64,000 bases of DNA from Paenibacillus sp. JNUCC-31 (GCF_014844075.1 NZ_CP062165.1:4278001-4342000), one strand, 5' to 3'. Shown: positions 1 to 9,292, counted from the first letter of the stretch. The notes: generated from the letters alone by a model not told the origin. Made by a program: numbers and translations.

Positions 1-252
1 AACCCGTGTTTCTACGGTATTGATACGCCTGACAGCCGCGAATTGATCGCATCATCATTGTCGGTGGAAGAGATCTGCCGTGAGATCAACGCGGACTCCC
101 TGGAGTTCCTCAGTCCCGATGGGCTAATTGCATCGATTCAGGGAGATAATCAGGATGACTATAAAGGCGGGCTCTGCCTTGCATGTTTTGATCATGATTA
201 CCCAACCCGGCTCGACTTCGACGGCGAAGAGAAATTCGGCTGTAGCTGCTAG
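1..252 (+). CDS. purF: Amidophosphoribosyltransferase, C-terminal end (partial)
   Basis: The frame is open from base 1, so the gene begins upstream of the window. PurF makes phosphoribosylamine from PRPP and glutamine, the first committed step of purine synthesis. The visible part has the family's [10 protein letters not shown] segment followed by a serine- and glutamate-rich helix, and it ends in GEEKFGCSC, which fits the PurF tail. It is the first of the purine genes here and is separated from purM by a 750-bp spacer that holds a tandem repeat. The assignment rests on 83 residues plus the purM neighbour. Confidence 0.9.
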   Translation, partial: NPCFYGIDTPDSRELIASSLSVEEICREINADSLEFLSPDGLIASIQGDNQDDYKGGLCLACFDHDYPTRLDFDGEEKFGCSC

Positions 253-260
253 TTGTAATG

Positions 261-768
261 CCCCGCCTTGCGGAGCAACAGGGGCAAGGGCAGCCGAGCG
301 AAGCAGCTGCCCCTGGGCATAGCCCAAGCCCTTAAGCCCCGCCTTGCGGAGCAACAGGGGCAAGGGCAGCCGAGCGAAGCAGCTGCCCCTGGGCGCAGCC
401 CAAGCCCTTAAGCCCCGCCTTGCGGAGCAACAGGGGCAGGGGCAGCCGAGCGAAGCAGCTGCCGCCGGGCGCAGCCCGAACGCCCTTAGCCCCGCCTTGC
501 GGAGCAACAGGGGCAAGGGCAGCCGAGCGAAGCAGCTGCCCCTGGGCATAGCCCAAGCCCTTAAGCCCCGCCTTGCGGAGCAACAGGGGCAAGGGCAGCC
601 GAGCGAAGCAGCTGCCCCTGGGCATAGCCCAAGCCCTTAAGCCCCGCCTTGCGGAGCAACAGGGGCAAGGGCAGCCGAGCGAAGCAGCTGCCCCTGGGCA
701 TAGCCCAAGCCCTTAAGCCCCGCCTTGCGGAGCAACAGGGGCAGGGGCAGCCGAGCGAAGCAGCTGCC
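261..768. repeat. Seven-copy 76-77 bp GC-rich tandem repeat
   Basis: Units begin at 261, 337, 413, 490, 566, 642 and 718, each with CCCCGCCTTGCGGAGCAACA; the last unit is cut short near 768. Every unit can fold: GGGCAGC pairs with GCTGCCC across an 11-base loop, and GCCCC pairs with GGGGC round a CCGC/GCGG core. Copies 3 and 7 carry GGGGCAGGGGCAGC instead of GGGGCAAGGGCAGC, which lengthens the stem. The array is open in several frames on both strands because of its composition, but no ribosome site or family similarity supports a protein. It sits between two genes of the purine operon. Confidence 0.95.
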
Positions 769-1001
769 TCCGCGGGCTTGCCCGCAACGCAGCCGAGCGG
801 GGTTCGCGCTGACCGATGGCCTGTGGCCAACGGAATCGGCGAACAATCCAGCGAGCACACGCACGAATCAACCATAGCAAGATCATACCAGCCACCCCTG
901 CACCGCTTGTTTGGCGGGTGTCCAGAGGGCCTGCCAAGGTCCTATGGGGTCCTCCCGGGCGGGAGGATTTAGGAGGGGCGAAAAAAAGGAGCTGATTCCA
1001 C
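769..1001 (+). other. Spacer before purM with its ribosome site
   Basis: This stretch follows the repeat array. It has a further GC-rich hairpin-prone piece (GCGGGCTTGCCCGC near 773) and an unremarkable middle. The purM Shine-Dalgarno AAAGGAG lies at 985-991, ten bases before the TTG start at 1002. No purine riboswitch or separate promoter could be recognised. Confidence 0.5.
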
Positions 1002-2042
1002 TTGTCAGAAGCATATAAAAAGGCCGGGGTTGATATCGCGGCAGGCAATGAAGCGGTTGAACGGATGAAAAAACACGTTAAGCGTACCTTCCGTCCGGAA
1101 GTGATGACAGATCTGGGGGGCTTTGGCGCCCTGTTCGGTTTGAACAAAGATAAATATGATGAGCCGGTACTCGTATCCGGTACAGACGGCGTAGGAACCA
1201 AGCTGAAAATCGCGTTTGCCATGGATCGTCATGACACGATCGGCATCGACGCGGTAGCCATGTGTGTGAACGACATTGTTGTACAGGGAGCAGAGCCACT
1301 CTTTTTCCTGGACTACCTTGCTTGTGACAAAGTCATCCCTGAGAAGATCGAAGCGATCGTTGCGGGTATCGCGGAAGGCTGTCATCAATCCGGCTGTGCA
1401 TTGATCGGCGGTGAAACGGCTGAAATGCCGGGCATGTACAGCGAAGGGGAGTACGACATTGCCGGATTTACCGTAGGAATTGTGGACAAAGCCAAGATCA
1501 TCAACGGTACAACCATTGCTCCTGGTGATACTGTAATTGGGCTGGCTTCCAGCGGTGTGCATAGTAACGGGTTCTCGTTGGTACGCCGACTGCTGCTTGA
1601 AGAAGCGGGACTGGATCTCCACACTGACATAGCGGAACTGGGCGGCAAATTGGGTGATGCCCTGCTGGAACCAACGAAAATCTATGTGAAACCACTTCTG
1701 TCCCTCCTTGAAAAGGTAAAAGTAAAAGGTATGGCTCACATTACAGGTGGCGGCTTCATCGAGAATATTCCGCGCATGTTGCCAAGCAACGTAAATGTAG
1801 ATATTGATTACGGCTCTTGGCCGATCCTGCCGATCTTCAACTTGCTGCAGCAAAAAGGATCTGTTTCCAATCGTGACATGTTCACCACATTTAACATGGG
1901 AGTTGGACTTGTCCTGGTGGTTAATGAAGCAGATGCAGCGGAAGCTCTGCAACAGCTGAAATCATCTGGTGAAGAAGCGTACATCATTGGCCGTGTTACT
2001 GAAGGAGATGCGCGAGTAACCTTCACGGGAGCGGATGTTTAA
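1002..2042 (+). CDS. purM: Phosphoribosylformylglycinamidine cyclo-ligase
   Basis: AIR synthetase closes the imidazole ring with ATP, the fifth step of purine synthesis, in the cytoplasm. The 346-residue length is normal for PurM. Visible family motifs are [10 protein letters not shown] near residue 60, [11 protein letters not shown] near 137-147 and the C-terminal [13 protein letters not shown] near 246-258, all part of the ATP-binding PurM fold. The start is TTG at 1002, chosen because AAAGGAG lies ten bases upstream and the protein begins [11 protein letters not shown] as in relatives. The stop overlaps the purN start by one base, which suggests translational coupling. Confidence 0.97.
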   Translation: MSEAYKKAGVDIAAGNEAVERMKKHVKRTFRPEVMTDLGGFGALFGLNKDKYDEPVLVSGTDGVGTKLKIAFAMDRHDTIGIDAVAMCVNDIVVQGAEPLFFLDYLACDKVIPEKIEAIVAGIAEGCHQSGCALIGGETAEMPGMYSEGEYDIAGFTVGIVDKAKIINGTTIAPGDTVIGLASSGVHSNGFSLVRRLLLEEAGLDLHTDIAELGGKLGDALLEPTKIYVKPLLSLLEKVKVKGMAHITGGGFIENIPRMLPSNVNVDIDYGSWPILPIFNLLQQKGSVSNRDMFTTFNMGVGLVLVVNEADAAEALQQLKSSGEEAYIIGRVTEGDARVTFTGADV

Positions 2043-2659
2043 TGGCGAACTACCGCATAGCTGTATTTGCCTCGGGTGAAGGGACTAACTTTCAGTCATT
2101 GGTCGATGCAGTACGGAACGGTGGGCTGAATGCATCCGTAGATCTGCTCGTATGTGATAAACCGTCTGCACGTGTTGTGCAGCGGGCACAGGATGCAGGC
2201 GTAGATTGTCATCTGTTTACTCCGAAAAATTATGCTTCCCGTGAAGCCTATGAGGCAGAGATCGTGGAAGTGCTTGAATCCAAAAAAATCGACTTGGTTG
2301 TTCTTGCAGGATATATGAGATTGCTGACTTCTGTTGTGGTGGATCGTTATGCAGGGCGGTTGATTAACATTCATCCGTCCTTGCTACCGGCATTTGCAGG
2401 CAAGGATGCGATTGGACAGGCACTTGACTATGGTGTGAAAGTGACGGGCGTGACTGTGCATTTCGTAGACGGAGGTATGGATACCGGCCCGATTATTGCC
2501 CAGCATCCGGTTCCCATTCTGCCAGAGGATACGCCTGAGTCAATCAGCCGTTCCATCCATGCAGCCGAACAGCAGTTATACCCTGAGGTTGTTTCCTGGT
2601 TCGCTCAAGGTCTGGTTCAATTAGACGGACGTCATGTTACTGTTAACAAACCGGTTTGA
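2042..2659 (+). CDS. purN: Phosphoribosylglycinamide formyltransferase
   Basis: GAR transformylase transfers a formyl group from 10-formyl-tetrahydrofolate to GAR. The 205 residues begin with the typical YRIAVFASGEGTNFQSL and include the folate-site segment INIHPSLLPAF near residue 105 and the TVHFVDGGMDTGPII stretch near 140-153. The His of IHPSLLP and the Asp of DTGPII are the expected catalytic residues. Its ATG shares a base with the purM stop (TAATG). Unlike some Bacillus operons, a 334-bp gap separates it from purH. Confidence 0.97.
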   Translation: MANYRIAVFASGEGTNFQSLVDAVRNGGLNASVDLLVCDKPSARVVQRAQDAGVDCHLFTPKNYASREAYEAEIVEVLESKKIDLVVLAGYMRLLTSVVVDRYAGRLINIHPSLLPAFAGKDAIGQALDYGVKVTGVTVHFVDGGMDTGPIIAQHPVPILPEDTPESISRSIHAAEQQLYPEVVSWFAQGLVQLDGRHVTVNKPV

Positions 2660-2993
2660 TATAGTTTTAAACTGTTTCACACATTAACGGAGAGGACAGA
2701 AATAAGCTGGAGAAGCAAAGCGCTCGCCTAAAAGCTTTCTGAAAGAAAGCTACTTCGGAAGCATAGGCTTATTACTGGATTTTTACCATTGAGAAATTGT
2801 TCAAAAAAATCTAGGAATAACAGCGATCGAAAGATTATTCTGGACTCGTAGTGTTTTAGTGTGAAAATCCATTTATCAACTGTATAACAGAAGTCGAAAA
2901 TTGGTACGCATTTTGTGATATTTCTCGGGAAATAAATCGGTTGTGTTTCGCCATGAAACGCGAAGCCATGGGACATTAAAGGAGGAGCATATT
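2660..2993 (+). other. purN-purH spacer with a hairpin
   Basis: A non-coding stretch holds a perfect 7-bp hairpin, AGCTTTC and GAAAGCT at 2733-2751 with a TGAAA loop. It has no T-run, so it is not a standard terminator. The purH Shine-Dalgarno AAAGGAGGAG is at 2978-2987. No clear promoter was found. Confidence 0.45.
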
Positions 2994-4541
2994 GTGAGTA
3001 TCAAAAGAGCGCTGGTCAGCGTATGGGATAAAACAGGTATCGTGGACTTTTGCCGCGAGCTGTCGCAAATGGGTGTGGAGATTATTTCGACAGGAGGTAC
3101 AAGCAGCCTCTTGTCGAAGGAAGGCGTGCCTGTCATCGGAATTTCAGATGTGACCGGATTTCCGGAGATTATGGACGGACGTGTCAAAACATTGCATCCG
3201 GCAGTTCATGGTGGCTTGCTGGCTGTTCGTGACAGCGAAGAGCACAAACGCCAAATGGAAGAGAACGGGCTGGGTTATATTGACCTCGTTGTTGTGAACC
3301 TGTATCCATTTCAGGACACCATCGCCAAGCCGGACGTAACGTATGAAGATGCGATTGAAAACATCGATATCGGTGGTCCAACTATGCTTCGTTCTGCTGC
3401 TAAAAACCATGCTTATGTTAGTGTCGTTGTAGACACCGCAGATTATGGCAAGGTGCTTGAAGAAGTTCGCAGCAATGGGGACACCACACTCGAAACACGC
3501 AAACGGCTTGCAGCAAAAGTGTTCCGCCATACAGCGGCTTACGATGCAGTTATTTCCGATTATCTCTCCAACCTGAACGGTGACCCGCTGCCAGAGCGAC
3601 TGACGGTTACTTACGAGAAACTTCAAGATTTGCGCTACGGCGAAAATCCGCACCAGCAGGCGGCATTCTACCGCAAACCGCTGGCAGCCCAAGATACGTT
3701 GACAACAGCCGAGCAGTTACACGGCAAAGAATTGTCCTACAATAATATCAACGATGCAAACGCAGCCTTGCAGATCGTTAAAGAATTTGAAGAACCGGCA
3801 GTTGTGGCGGTTAAACATATGAATCCTTGCGGCGTAGGTATTGGCGAAAGCATCTATGAAGCTTATGGTAAAGCCTATGCGGCAGATCCAACTTCCATCT
3901 TTGGCGGAATCGTGGCAGCGAACCGCATTATCGACAGCGATACAGCAGCCAAACTGAGTGAAATCTTCCTGGAAATCGTGCTGGCACCTGACTTTACACA
4001 AGAAGCACTCGATATCCTGACCAAAAAGAAAAACATTCGTTTGCTCAAAACGGGTGAACTGAACGCTGCCCGCAATCGGGAGAGCCAATTCGTAGTCACT
4101 TCCATCGACGGAGGCATGATCGTGCAACAAAGCGATGTGCATTCCATCGAAGCGAGCGAGTTGAAAGTTGTTACAGATCGTGCACCATCCGAAGAAGAAT
4201 TGAAACAGCTGTTGTTTGGCTGGAAAGTGGTTAAGCATGTGAAATCCAATGCGATCGTGCTCGCAGCAAACGACATGACTGTAGGTGTAGGGGCTGGGCA
4301 AATGAATCGTGTCGGCGCAGCCAAAATTGCTATTGAACAAGCAGGGGATCAAGCCAAAGGAGCCATTCTGGCATCCGATGCGTTCTTCCCAATGGGCGAC
4401 ACACTGGAACTCGCAGCGAAAGCTGGAGTTACGGCTGTTATTCAACCAGGTGGCTCCATCAAGGATGAAGAATCCATCAAAGTAGCGAATGAATACGGCA
4501 TTGCTATGGTTTTCACTGGCGTTCGTCACTTCAAACACTAA
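2994..4541 (+). CDS. purH: Bifunctional AICAR transformylase / IMP cyclohydrolase
   Basis: PurH performs the last two steps to IMP: formylation of AICAR, then ring closure. The 515-residue protein opens with KRALVSVWDKTG and STGGTSSLL (IMP cyclohydrolase domain, about 1-195). It continues with the AICAR transformylase domain, recognisable by LRYGENPHQQAAFYR and VKHMNPCGVGIG. The Lys and His of KHMNPCG are expected catalytic residues. An upstream ATG at 2943 is in frame, but GTG at 2994 has AAAGGAGGAG just before it and gives the usual N-terminus. A strong terminator follows. Confidence 0.97.
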   Translation: MSIKRALVSVWDKTGIVDFCRELSQMGVEIISTGGTSSLLSKEGVPVIGISDVTGFPEIMDGRVKTLHPAVHGGLLAVRDSEEHKRQMEENGLGYIDLVVVNLYPFQDTIAKPDVTYEDAIENIDIGGPTMLRSAAKNHAYVSVVVDTADYGKVLEEVRSNGDTTLETRKRLAAKVFRHTAAYDAVISDYLSNLNGDPLPERLTVTYEKLQDLRYGENPHQQAAFYRKPLAAQDTLTTAEQLHGKELSYNNINDANAALQIVKEFEEPAVVAVKHMNPCGVGIGESIYEAYGKAYAADPTSIFGGIVAANRIIDSDTAAKLSEIFLEIVLAPDFTQEALDILTKKKNIRLLKTGELNAARNRESQFVVTSIDGGMIVQQSDVHSIEASELKVVTDRAPSEEELKQLLFGWKVVKHVKSNAIVLAANDMTVGVGAGQMNRVGAAKIAIEQAGDQAKGAILASDAFFPMGDTLELAAKAGVTAVIQPGGSIKDEESIKVANEYGIAMVFTGVRHFKH

Positions 4542-4610
4542 TCAACCACTATATAAAAAAATTGGTGTGAATAGAATGCGCTCGATTCGTTAGACTGGTA
4601 TGCGTTGGTA

Positions 4611-4659
4611 AGGGGTGTCCTCCGTCATGCTCATGACTTATATGGACACCCCTCTTTTT
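4611..4659 (+). terminator. Rho-independent terminator between purH and purD
   Basis: AGGGGTGTCC at 4611-4620 pairs perfectly with GGACACCCCT at 4644-4653 and is followed by CTTTTT. The loop contains a second small stem, GTCAT/ATGAC. A very similar nested hairpin follows mhqD at 11134. It may attenuate purD or separate it from the rest of the operon. Confidence 0.85.
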
Positions 4660-4717
4660 CAGTTTATTGGCCAAGAGAACGGAATATATTCTTAATTCAT
4701 GGAGGGGAACAACGCTA

Positions 4718-5983
4718 ATGGATATTCTCGTAGTAGGCGGCGGCGGCCGGGAACATGCAATTATATGGGCACTGGCGAAAAGCCCGAAGGCTGGCAAGAT
4801 TCATTGTGCTCCGGGAAATGCAGGAATTGCACAGCTCGCCGAGTGTCATCCGATTGCGGTTAATGAATTCGATAAACTGACGGAACTTGCCGTGGAGCTT
4901 AACGTGGGTCTGGTTGTTATTGGCCCAGATGATCCGCTTGCAGATGGCATTGTGGATGCTTTTGACAAGACAGGCATACCGGTATTTGGACCACGCCGTA
5001 ATGCAGCAGAGATTGAGGGCAGCAAAACGTTTATGAAAGATCTGCTGCACAAATACAATATTCCGACTGCGGCCTATGAAAAATTCGATAACTACGAACA
5101 AGCTCAAGCATACCTGAATGAACAAGCTATTCCGGTTGTCATCAAGGCCGATGGGCTGGCAGCGGGTAAAGGTGTGACGGTAGCTTATTCCCGTGAAGAG
5201 GCTGATCAGGCACTCCGCAGCATTATGGTGGACAAGGTATTTGGGGAAGCAGGAGCCAAGGTCATCATCGAAGAATTCCTGGCAGGTCAGGAAATGTCGA
5301 TTTTGGCTTTTGTCGATGGGGAGACCGTTCGTCCCATGGCGGCTGCACAGGATCATAAACCGGTATTCGATAACGATCAGGGGCCAAACACAGGTGGCAT
5401 GGGTACGTACTCACCATTGCCTCATATCCCGGCTTCGATCATTGAAGAAGCTGTGGAGACGATCATCAAACCCACAGCCAAGGCGATGGTGTCCGAAGGG
5501 CGTCCGTTCCAAGGCGTGTTGTTTGCCGGACTGATGATCTCTCCCGATGGCAGACCCAAAACGATTGAGTTCAATGCACGTTTCGGTGATCCCGAGACAC
5601 AGGTTGTGTTGCCGCGTTTGAAGAGTGATCTGCTCGATATTTTCTGGGCAACCGTGCACGGGAAATTGGCTGATATTGAGATTGAGTGGAGCGACGAAGC
5701 CGCTGTATGTGTAGTGCTTGCTTCTGGGGGATATCCTGGTCCTTATACAAAGGGAGCAGCCATTGAGGGACTGGATCAAGTTGATGAAGCCGTAGTATTC
5801 CATGCTGGAACGGCACGCAATGAAGCTGGAGAATGGGTCACCAATGGTGGGCGGATTCTGGGCGTTGTGGGTCTTGGCTCTGATATTGCTGAAGCCAGAG
5901 ACAAAGCTTATGCGCAAGCGGAACGAATCCGTTTTGACGGGAAACATCAGCGTTCTGACATCGCTGCCAAAGCTTTGGTTTAA
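4718..5983 (+). CDS. purD: Phosphoribosylamine-glycine ligase
   Basis: GAR synthetase joins phosphoribosylamine and glycine with ATP, the second purine step. The 421 residues show the ATP-grasp layout: an N-terminal GGGGREHAI nucleotide-binding loop, VIKADGLAAGKGVTV near residue 145, FNARFGDPETQ near 287 and a C-terminal small domain. The start ATG 4718 follows GGAGGGG at 4701-4707; an upstream in-frame ATG at 4667 lacks a ribosome site. purD lies behind a terminator, so it may need read-through or its own promoter. Confidence 0.96.
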   Translation: MDILVVGGGGREHAIIWALAKSPKAGKIHCAPGNAGIAQLAECHPIAVNEFDKLTELAVELNVGLVVIGPDDPLADGIVDAFDKTGIPVFGPRRNAAEIEGSKTFMKDLLHKYNIPTAAYEKFDNYEQAQAYLNEQAIPVVIKADGLAAGKGVTVAYSREEADQALRSIMVDKVFGEAGAKVIIEEFLAGQEMSILAFVDGETVRPMAAAQDHKPVFDNDQGPNTGGMGTYSPLPHIPASIIEEAVETIIKPTAKAMVSEGRPFQGVLFAGLMISPDGRPKTIEFNARFGDPETQVVLPRLKSDLLDIFWATVHGKLADIEIEWSDEAAVCVVLASGGYPGPYTKGAAIEGLDQVDEAVVFHAGTARNEAGEWVTNGGRILGVVGLGSDIAEARDKAYAQAERIRFDGKHQRSDIAAKALV

Positions 5984-6013
5984 CCCATTCGAATTAAATA
6001 ACGTAACACAGGA

Positions 6014-6066
6014 GGGTCCGTGCAGATGTACACCGAAAAAGGTGTTTGCATCCTGCGGGCCCTTTT
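6014..6066 (+). terminator. Terminator after purD
   Basis: A long stem built from GGGTCCGTGCAGATG-ACACC at 6014-6034 and GGTGTTTGCATCCTGC-GGGCCC at 6041-6062 has a GAAAAA loop and a TTTTC tail. It closes the purine gene group. Confidence 0.85.
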
Positions 6067-6675
6067 CAACGTATATATGATTATGGTATGTACTGCTGGA
6101 CTGATCTTAGTCTGGATACGACAAAGTGAATTGGTGTAAATTAAAGGTCCTGAGCAGGTTTAATCCACTAAAGTAAGGGGTAGTTTTTCTATAAACGGGT
6201 CTATACTATACATGTGAACAATATCACATGAATTAACTGTAGGCACGATACAAAGCAAGACCACGTACATAAAAGTTTATTTTGTGAACACGTTTTAGAA
6301 TCCATATTCCAAACCATAACGTGCAACTGGATGGTTTGGCGCAGATCATGTTATACTTTTCTGAAACAGGGATGAACAAGAGGGGAGGTGGATATCTATT
6401 GGGAAGGCGATATTGTAAACTGTCCAAATGGAGAATTTTGGTGGAGTAAATCGGGAAACCATGACAGCATGAGGGGCAACCCTGTTTTTAGTGAAGTAGT
6501 TTCTAAGTTGATTGACTTCATCCTGAATTCCTGTTTTGCAATTTTACAAGGTCAGAGTACAACTTATACAAACGTTAAGATCAGATCGATTTTATATAAG
6601 GCATACGCCGTGTTTGAACGAAAATCAGCGGTTGAATGGTTAACCAAGTTAACGACTCACGCTGTAACTATCTCT
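6067..6675 (+). other. Long leader before the CorC/HlyC-like pair
   Basis: About 600 AT-rich bases without a convincing gene; a 151-codon frame here has no family look and runs into the next gene. A possible promoter is TTTACA 6543-6548, 16 bases, TATACA 6565-6570. I found no Mg2+ (M-box) or other riboswitch signature by eye, although a metal-sensing leader would fit the downstream genes. Confidence 0.35.
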
Positions 6676-6709
6676 GGAGGTGAATCCCTGAGAAGCGGGG
6701 AAATCATTG
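6676..6709 (+). promoter_or_regulatory. Hairpin between Shine-Dalgarno and start codon
   Basis: GGAGGTGAAT (6676-6685) is an excellent ribosome site but lies 26 bases before the TTG start at 6707. The gap holds a hairpin: TCCCTG 6685-6690 pairs with CGGGGA 6696-6701 over an AGAAG loop. If folded, the effective spacing is about nine bases. The same layout, with compensating base changes, occurs at 8151-8184. Confidence 0.6.
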
Positions 6710-8044
6710 GACATAATTACCATATTGAATATTGTATTACTCATTATTTTGATTGCGTTGACCGCATTTTTCGTTGCATCCGAATTCGCTGTGGTCAAGA
6801 TTCGTACGTCACGAATAGATCAGCTTGTTGCGGAAGGCAATAAGAAGGCTGTTTTGGCGAAAAAAGTAGTGTCGGATCTGGATTACTATCTGTCAGCCTG
6901 TCAACTTGGTATTACCGTCACTGCCCTTGGATTGGGAGCGCTCGGTAAACCAACGGTTGAAAGGCTACTGTATCCTGTATTTGATTACCTTAACGTATCT
7001 GCTTCCATCTCGTCTGTTGCATCGTATGCGATCGCGTTTATACTCGTCACGTTCCTGCACGTTGTTGTTGGTGAGATGGCTCCCAAAACGATGGCAATTC
7101 AATTTTCGGAAAAATTGACGCTGTTGCTCTCGCCGTCACTGTACTGGTTCGGAAAAATCATGTATCCGTTCATCTGGGCGCTGAATGGAGCGTCACGTGT
7201 CCTTCTGCGGGGATTCGGCGTTAAACCTGCCGGGCATGATCAAGCCTACTCGGAGGATGAGATCAAGATCATCATGAACCAGAGTTACGAAGGGGACGAG
7301 GACAACAAGACCAAGCTTTCGTATCTGGAAAATGTATTTGTATTCGATGAACGGGATGCCAAAGATATCATGGTTCCGAGGACGGAGCTTGTGACACTGA
7401 ATCAGAATATGACCTATGACGATATTATTCCGATACTGGATGAACATAATTATTCACGTTATCCCGTCATCGAGGATGGAGACAAGGACCGTATTGTCGG
7501 TGTGGTGAATGTGAAAAAGATTTTGCCGGACATGGTTGCTACCCGGGCACATCAACTGAGCGAATTCGTGCGCGAGATTCCGTTCGTATCCGAAGTTACA
7601 CGTATCCAGGATGCCATGATCAAGATGCAGCAAGAGCGAGTCCATATGGCTGTTGTTGTGGATGAATATGGCGGTACAGCAGGTATTCTGACGATGGAAG
7701 ATATTTTGGAAGAACTCGTGGGTGAAATTCGGGATGAGTTCGATGCCGATGAAGTTGCTGACATTCAGGAGACTGGAGAGAACCAGTATCTCATTAACGG
7801 CCGGGTGCTTCTGGATGAGCTGGAGCGGCAGTTTGGGCTTGTTTTTGAAGGCAATGAAGAGATGGATACCGTGGCCGGATGGATTCAATTCCAGAAGGGT
7901 GTCGGTGTGGAAAAAGGAGATACGGTAGAACACGGTGATTACGTCTGGACCGTTGTGGACGCAGAGAATTTTCACATTAAGCAGGTACTGCTTGAACGTG
8001 TAAACGGTGCTGAGGTTGAGGAAACAGCCAGTGACCTGGCGTGA
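6707..8044 (+). CDS. CorC/HlyC-type CBS-domain membrane protein
   Basis: This 445-residue protein has the layout of the DUF21/CNNM-CorC family, implicated in Mg2+ or other cation efflux. Residues 1-190 hold hydrophobic segments of the DUF21 membrane domain (for example LLIILIALTAFFVASEFAVV). Two CBS repeats follow at about 205-330, ending in GGTAGILTMEDILEELVGEI. A CorC_HlyC transporter-associated domain with YLINGRVLLDELERQFG occupies about 350-435. Translation from TTG 6707 gives MDIITILN. It is followed 137 bases later by a shorter paralogue. The older name hemolysin does not imply toxin activity. Confidence 0.88.
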   Translation: MDIITILNIVLLIILIALTAFFVASEFAVVKIRTSRIDQLVAEGNKKAVLAKKVVSDLDYYLSACQLGITVTALGLGALGKPTVERLLYPVFDYLNVSASISSVASYAIAFILVTFLHVVVGEMAPKTMAIQFSEKLTLLLSPSLYWFGKIMYPFIWALNGASRVLLRGFGVKPAGHDQAYSEDEIKIIMNQSYEGDEDNKTKLSYLENVFVFDERDAKDIMVPRTELVTLNQNMTYDDIIPILDEHNYSRYPVIEDGDKDRIVGVVNVKKILPDMVATRAHQLSEFVREIPFVSEVTRIQDAMIKMQQERVHMAVVVDEYGGTAGILTMEDILEELVGEIRDEFDADEVADIQETGENQYLINGRVLLDELERQFGLVFEGNEEMDTVAGWIQFQKGVGVEKGDTVEHGDYVWTVVDAENFHIKQVLLERVNGAEVEETASDLA

Positions 8045-8150
8045 TTTTGGTTCGATCAGGGCTGTAATCTTGGTTTGACTACACAATTGGCTACTGTTCT
8101 CAGGATTTATTTGGCAACGTCACTCGTGCAACCTTATTTTAAATTTTATT

Positions 8151-8184
8151 GGAGGTGAATCCCTCAACCTGAGGGAAATCATTG
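8151..8184 (+). promoter_or_regulatory. Second hairpin-bridged ribosome site
   Basis: GGAGGTGAAT (8151-8160) precedes TTG 8182 by the same distance as at 6676. The gap forms a 7-bp hairpin, TCCCTCA 8160-8166 with TGAGGGA 8170-8176 and an ACC loop. The bases AAATCA between hairpin and start are identical in the two copies, whereas the stem differs by paired changes. Confidence 0.6.
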
Positions 8185-9264
8185 GACGGAATAATAGCCT
8201 TGAACTTATTTTTAGTAGCCGTATTTATAGGCCTGACCGCCTTTTTCGTTGGAGCGGAATTTGCAATTCTGAAAGTACGGATGTCCCGAATCGATCAGCT
8301 GATCCTGGAAGGGAACAAAAAAGCGGTGTTGGCCAAAAAAGTGGCTCACAATCTGGATTATTATCTATCTGCTTGTCAATTGGGTATCACAATCACGGCT
8401 CTCGTATTGGGTGCATTGGGTGAACCTACCGTTGAGAAAATGCTGCATCCACTGTTTGAGCGACTGGAAGTGCCAGCAGCCTTGTCTACAGTACTCTCTT
8501 ACGGAATTGCCCTCGCGATCATCACGTTCCTGCATGTCGTAATTGGTGAATTGGCACCAAAAACATTGGCGATTCAGTTTGCCGAGAAGATGACGCTTAT
8601 GCTGGCACCACCGCTGTACTGGTTTGGCAAAATCATGAATCCGTTCATCTACGCGCTGAATGGGGCTGCCCGTCTATTGCTTGGCATATTCGGTATAAAG
8701 CCTGCCGGTCACGATACGGTTCACTCTGAAGAGGAATTGAAGCTGATCATGGCGCAGAGTTATGAGAGCGGGGAGATCAATCAGACGGAGCTTGACTATC
8801 TGAAGAACATTTTTGCTTTTGATGAGCGTCTGCTTCAGGAGATTATGATCCGCAAAGAAAAAATTGTGACGCTGGACAAAGAAATGCCGCTGAATCGTAT
8901 GATTGAGGTTTTAAAGCAGCATGAGTATACACGCTTCCCTGTGATCGAAAAAGGAAATCAGGATCACTTCGTTGGATTTATTCATACAAAAGAGATGCTG
9001 ACAAGTGTTGCCGCAGGCCGTGCATTCAACATGGATACGTTTGTACATGACATGTTGAGATTTTCGGAGTTATCTCCAATAAAGGATGTCTTGATCCAGA
9101 TGCAGCAAAGTCGTTCCCATATCGCAACGGTTCATAATGCGGAGGGAGCTACGGTTGGCCTGGTTACAATGGAGGATATCCTTGAAGAAATTGTTGGAGA
9201 TATCAAGGATGAGTATGATGGCAAAGATCTGGTTCAACCGCCAAAGCGATTGAAATTAACCTAG
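8182..9264 (+). CDS. Short CorC/HlyC-type CBS-domain membrane protein
   Basis: This 360-residue paralogue of the upstream gene has the same DUF21 membrane region (about 1-190) and CBS pair (about 205-330), with shared stretches such as YYLSACQLGIT and IKPAGHD. It stops soon after VTMEDILEEIVGDIKDEYD, so it lacks the roughly 85-residue CorC_HlyC domain of its neighbour. The stop is clean and a terminator follows, so the short form seems genuine rather than a recent truncation. TTG 8182 is used as start by analogy. The pair may form a heteromer; that is inference. Confidence 0.87.
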   Translation: MDGIIALNLFLVAVFIGLTAFFVGAEFAILKVRMSRIDQLILEGNKKAVLAKKVAHNLDYYLSACQLGITITALVLGALGEPTVEKMLHPLFERLEVPAALSTVLSYGIALAIITFLHVVIGELAPKTLAIQFAEKMTLMLAPPLYWFGKIMNPFIYALNGAARLLLGIFGIKPAGHDTVHSEEELKLIMAQSYESGEINQTELDYLKNIFAFDERLLQEIMIRKEKIVTLDKEMPLNRMIEVLKQHEYTRFPVIEKGNQDHFVGFIHTKEMLTSVAAGRAFNMDTFVHDMLRFSELSPIKDVLIQMQQSRSHIATVHNAEGATVGLVTMEDILEEIVGDIKDEYDGKDLVQPPKRLKLT

Positions 9265-9292
9265 AAAGCGTCCAAATAAGGTACAAAGAAAG

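Noticed and set aside
124..875. Long open frames on both strands across the tandem repeat
   Set aside because: They follow from the GC-rich, stop-poor 76-bp unit, rotate through all frames and lack ribosome sites or family motifs.
2660..2993. Possible purine riboswitch or separate promoter before purH
   Set aside because: No xpt-type conserved core and no convincing -35/-10 pair was seen; only a simple hairpin.
6388..6843. 151-codon open frame before the CBS proteins
   Set aside because: It overlaps the well-supported gene at 6707 in another frame and has no family character.
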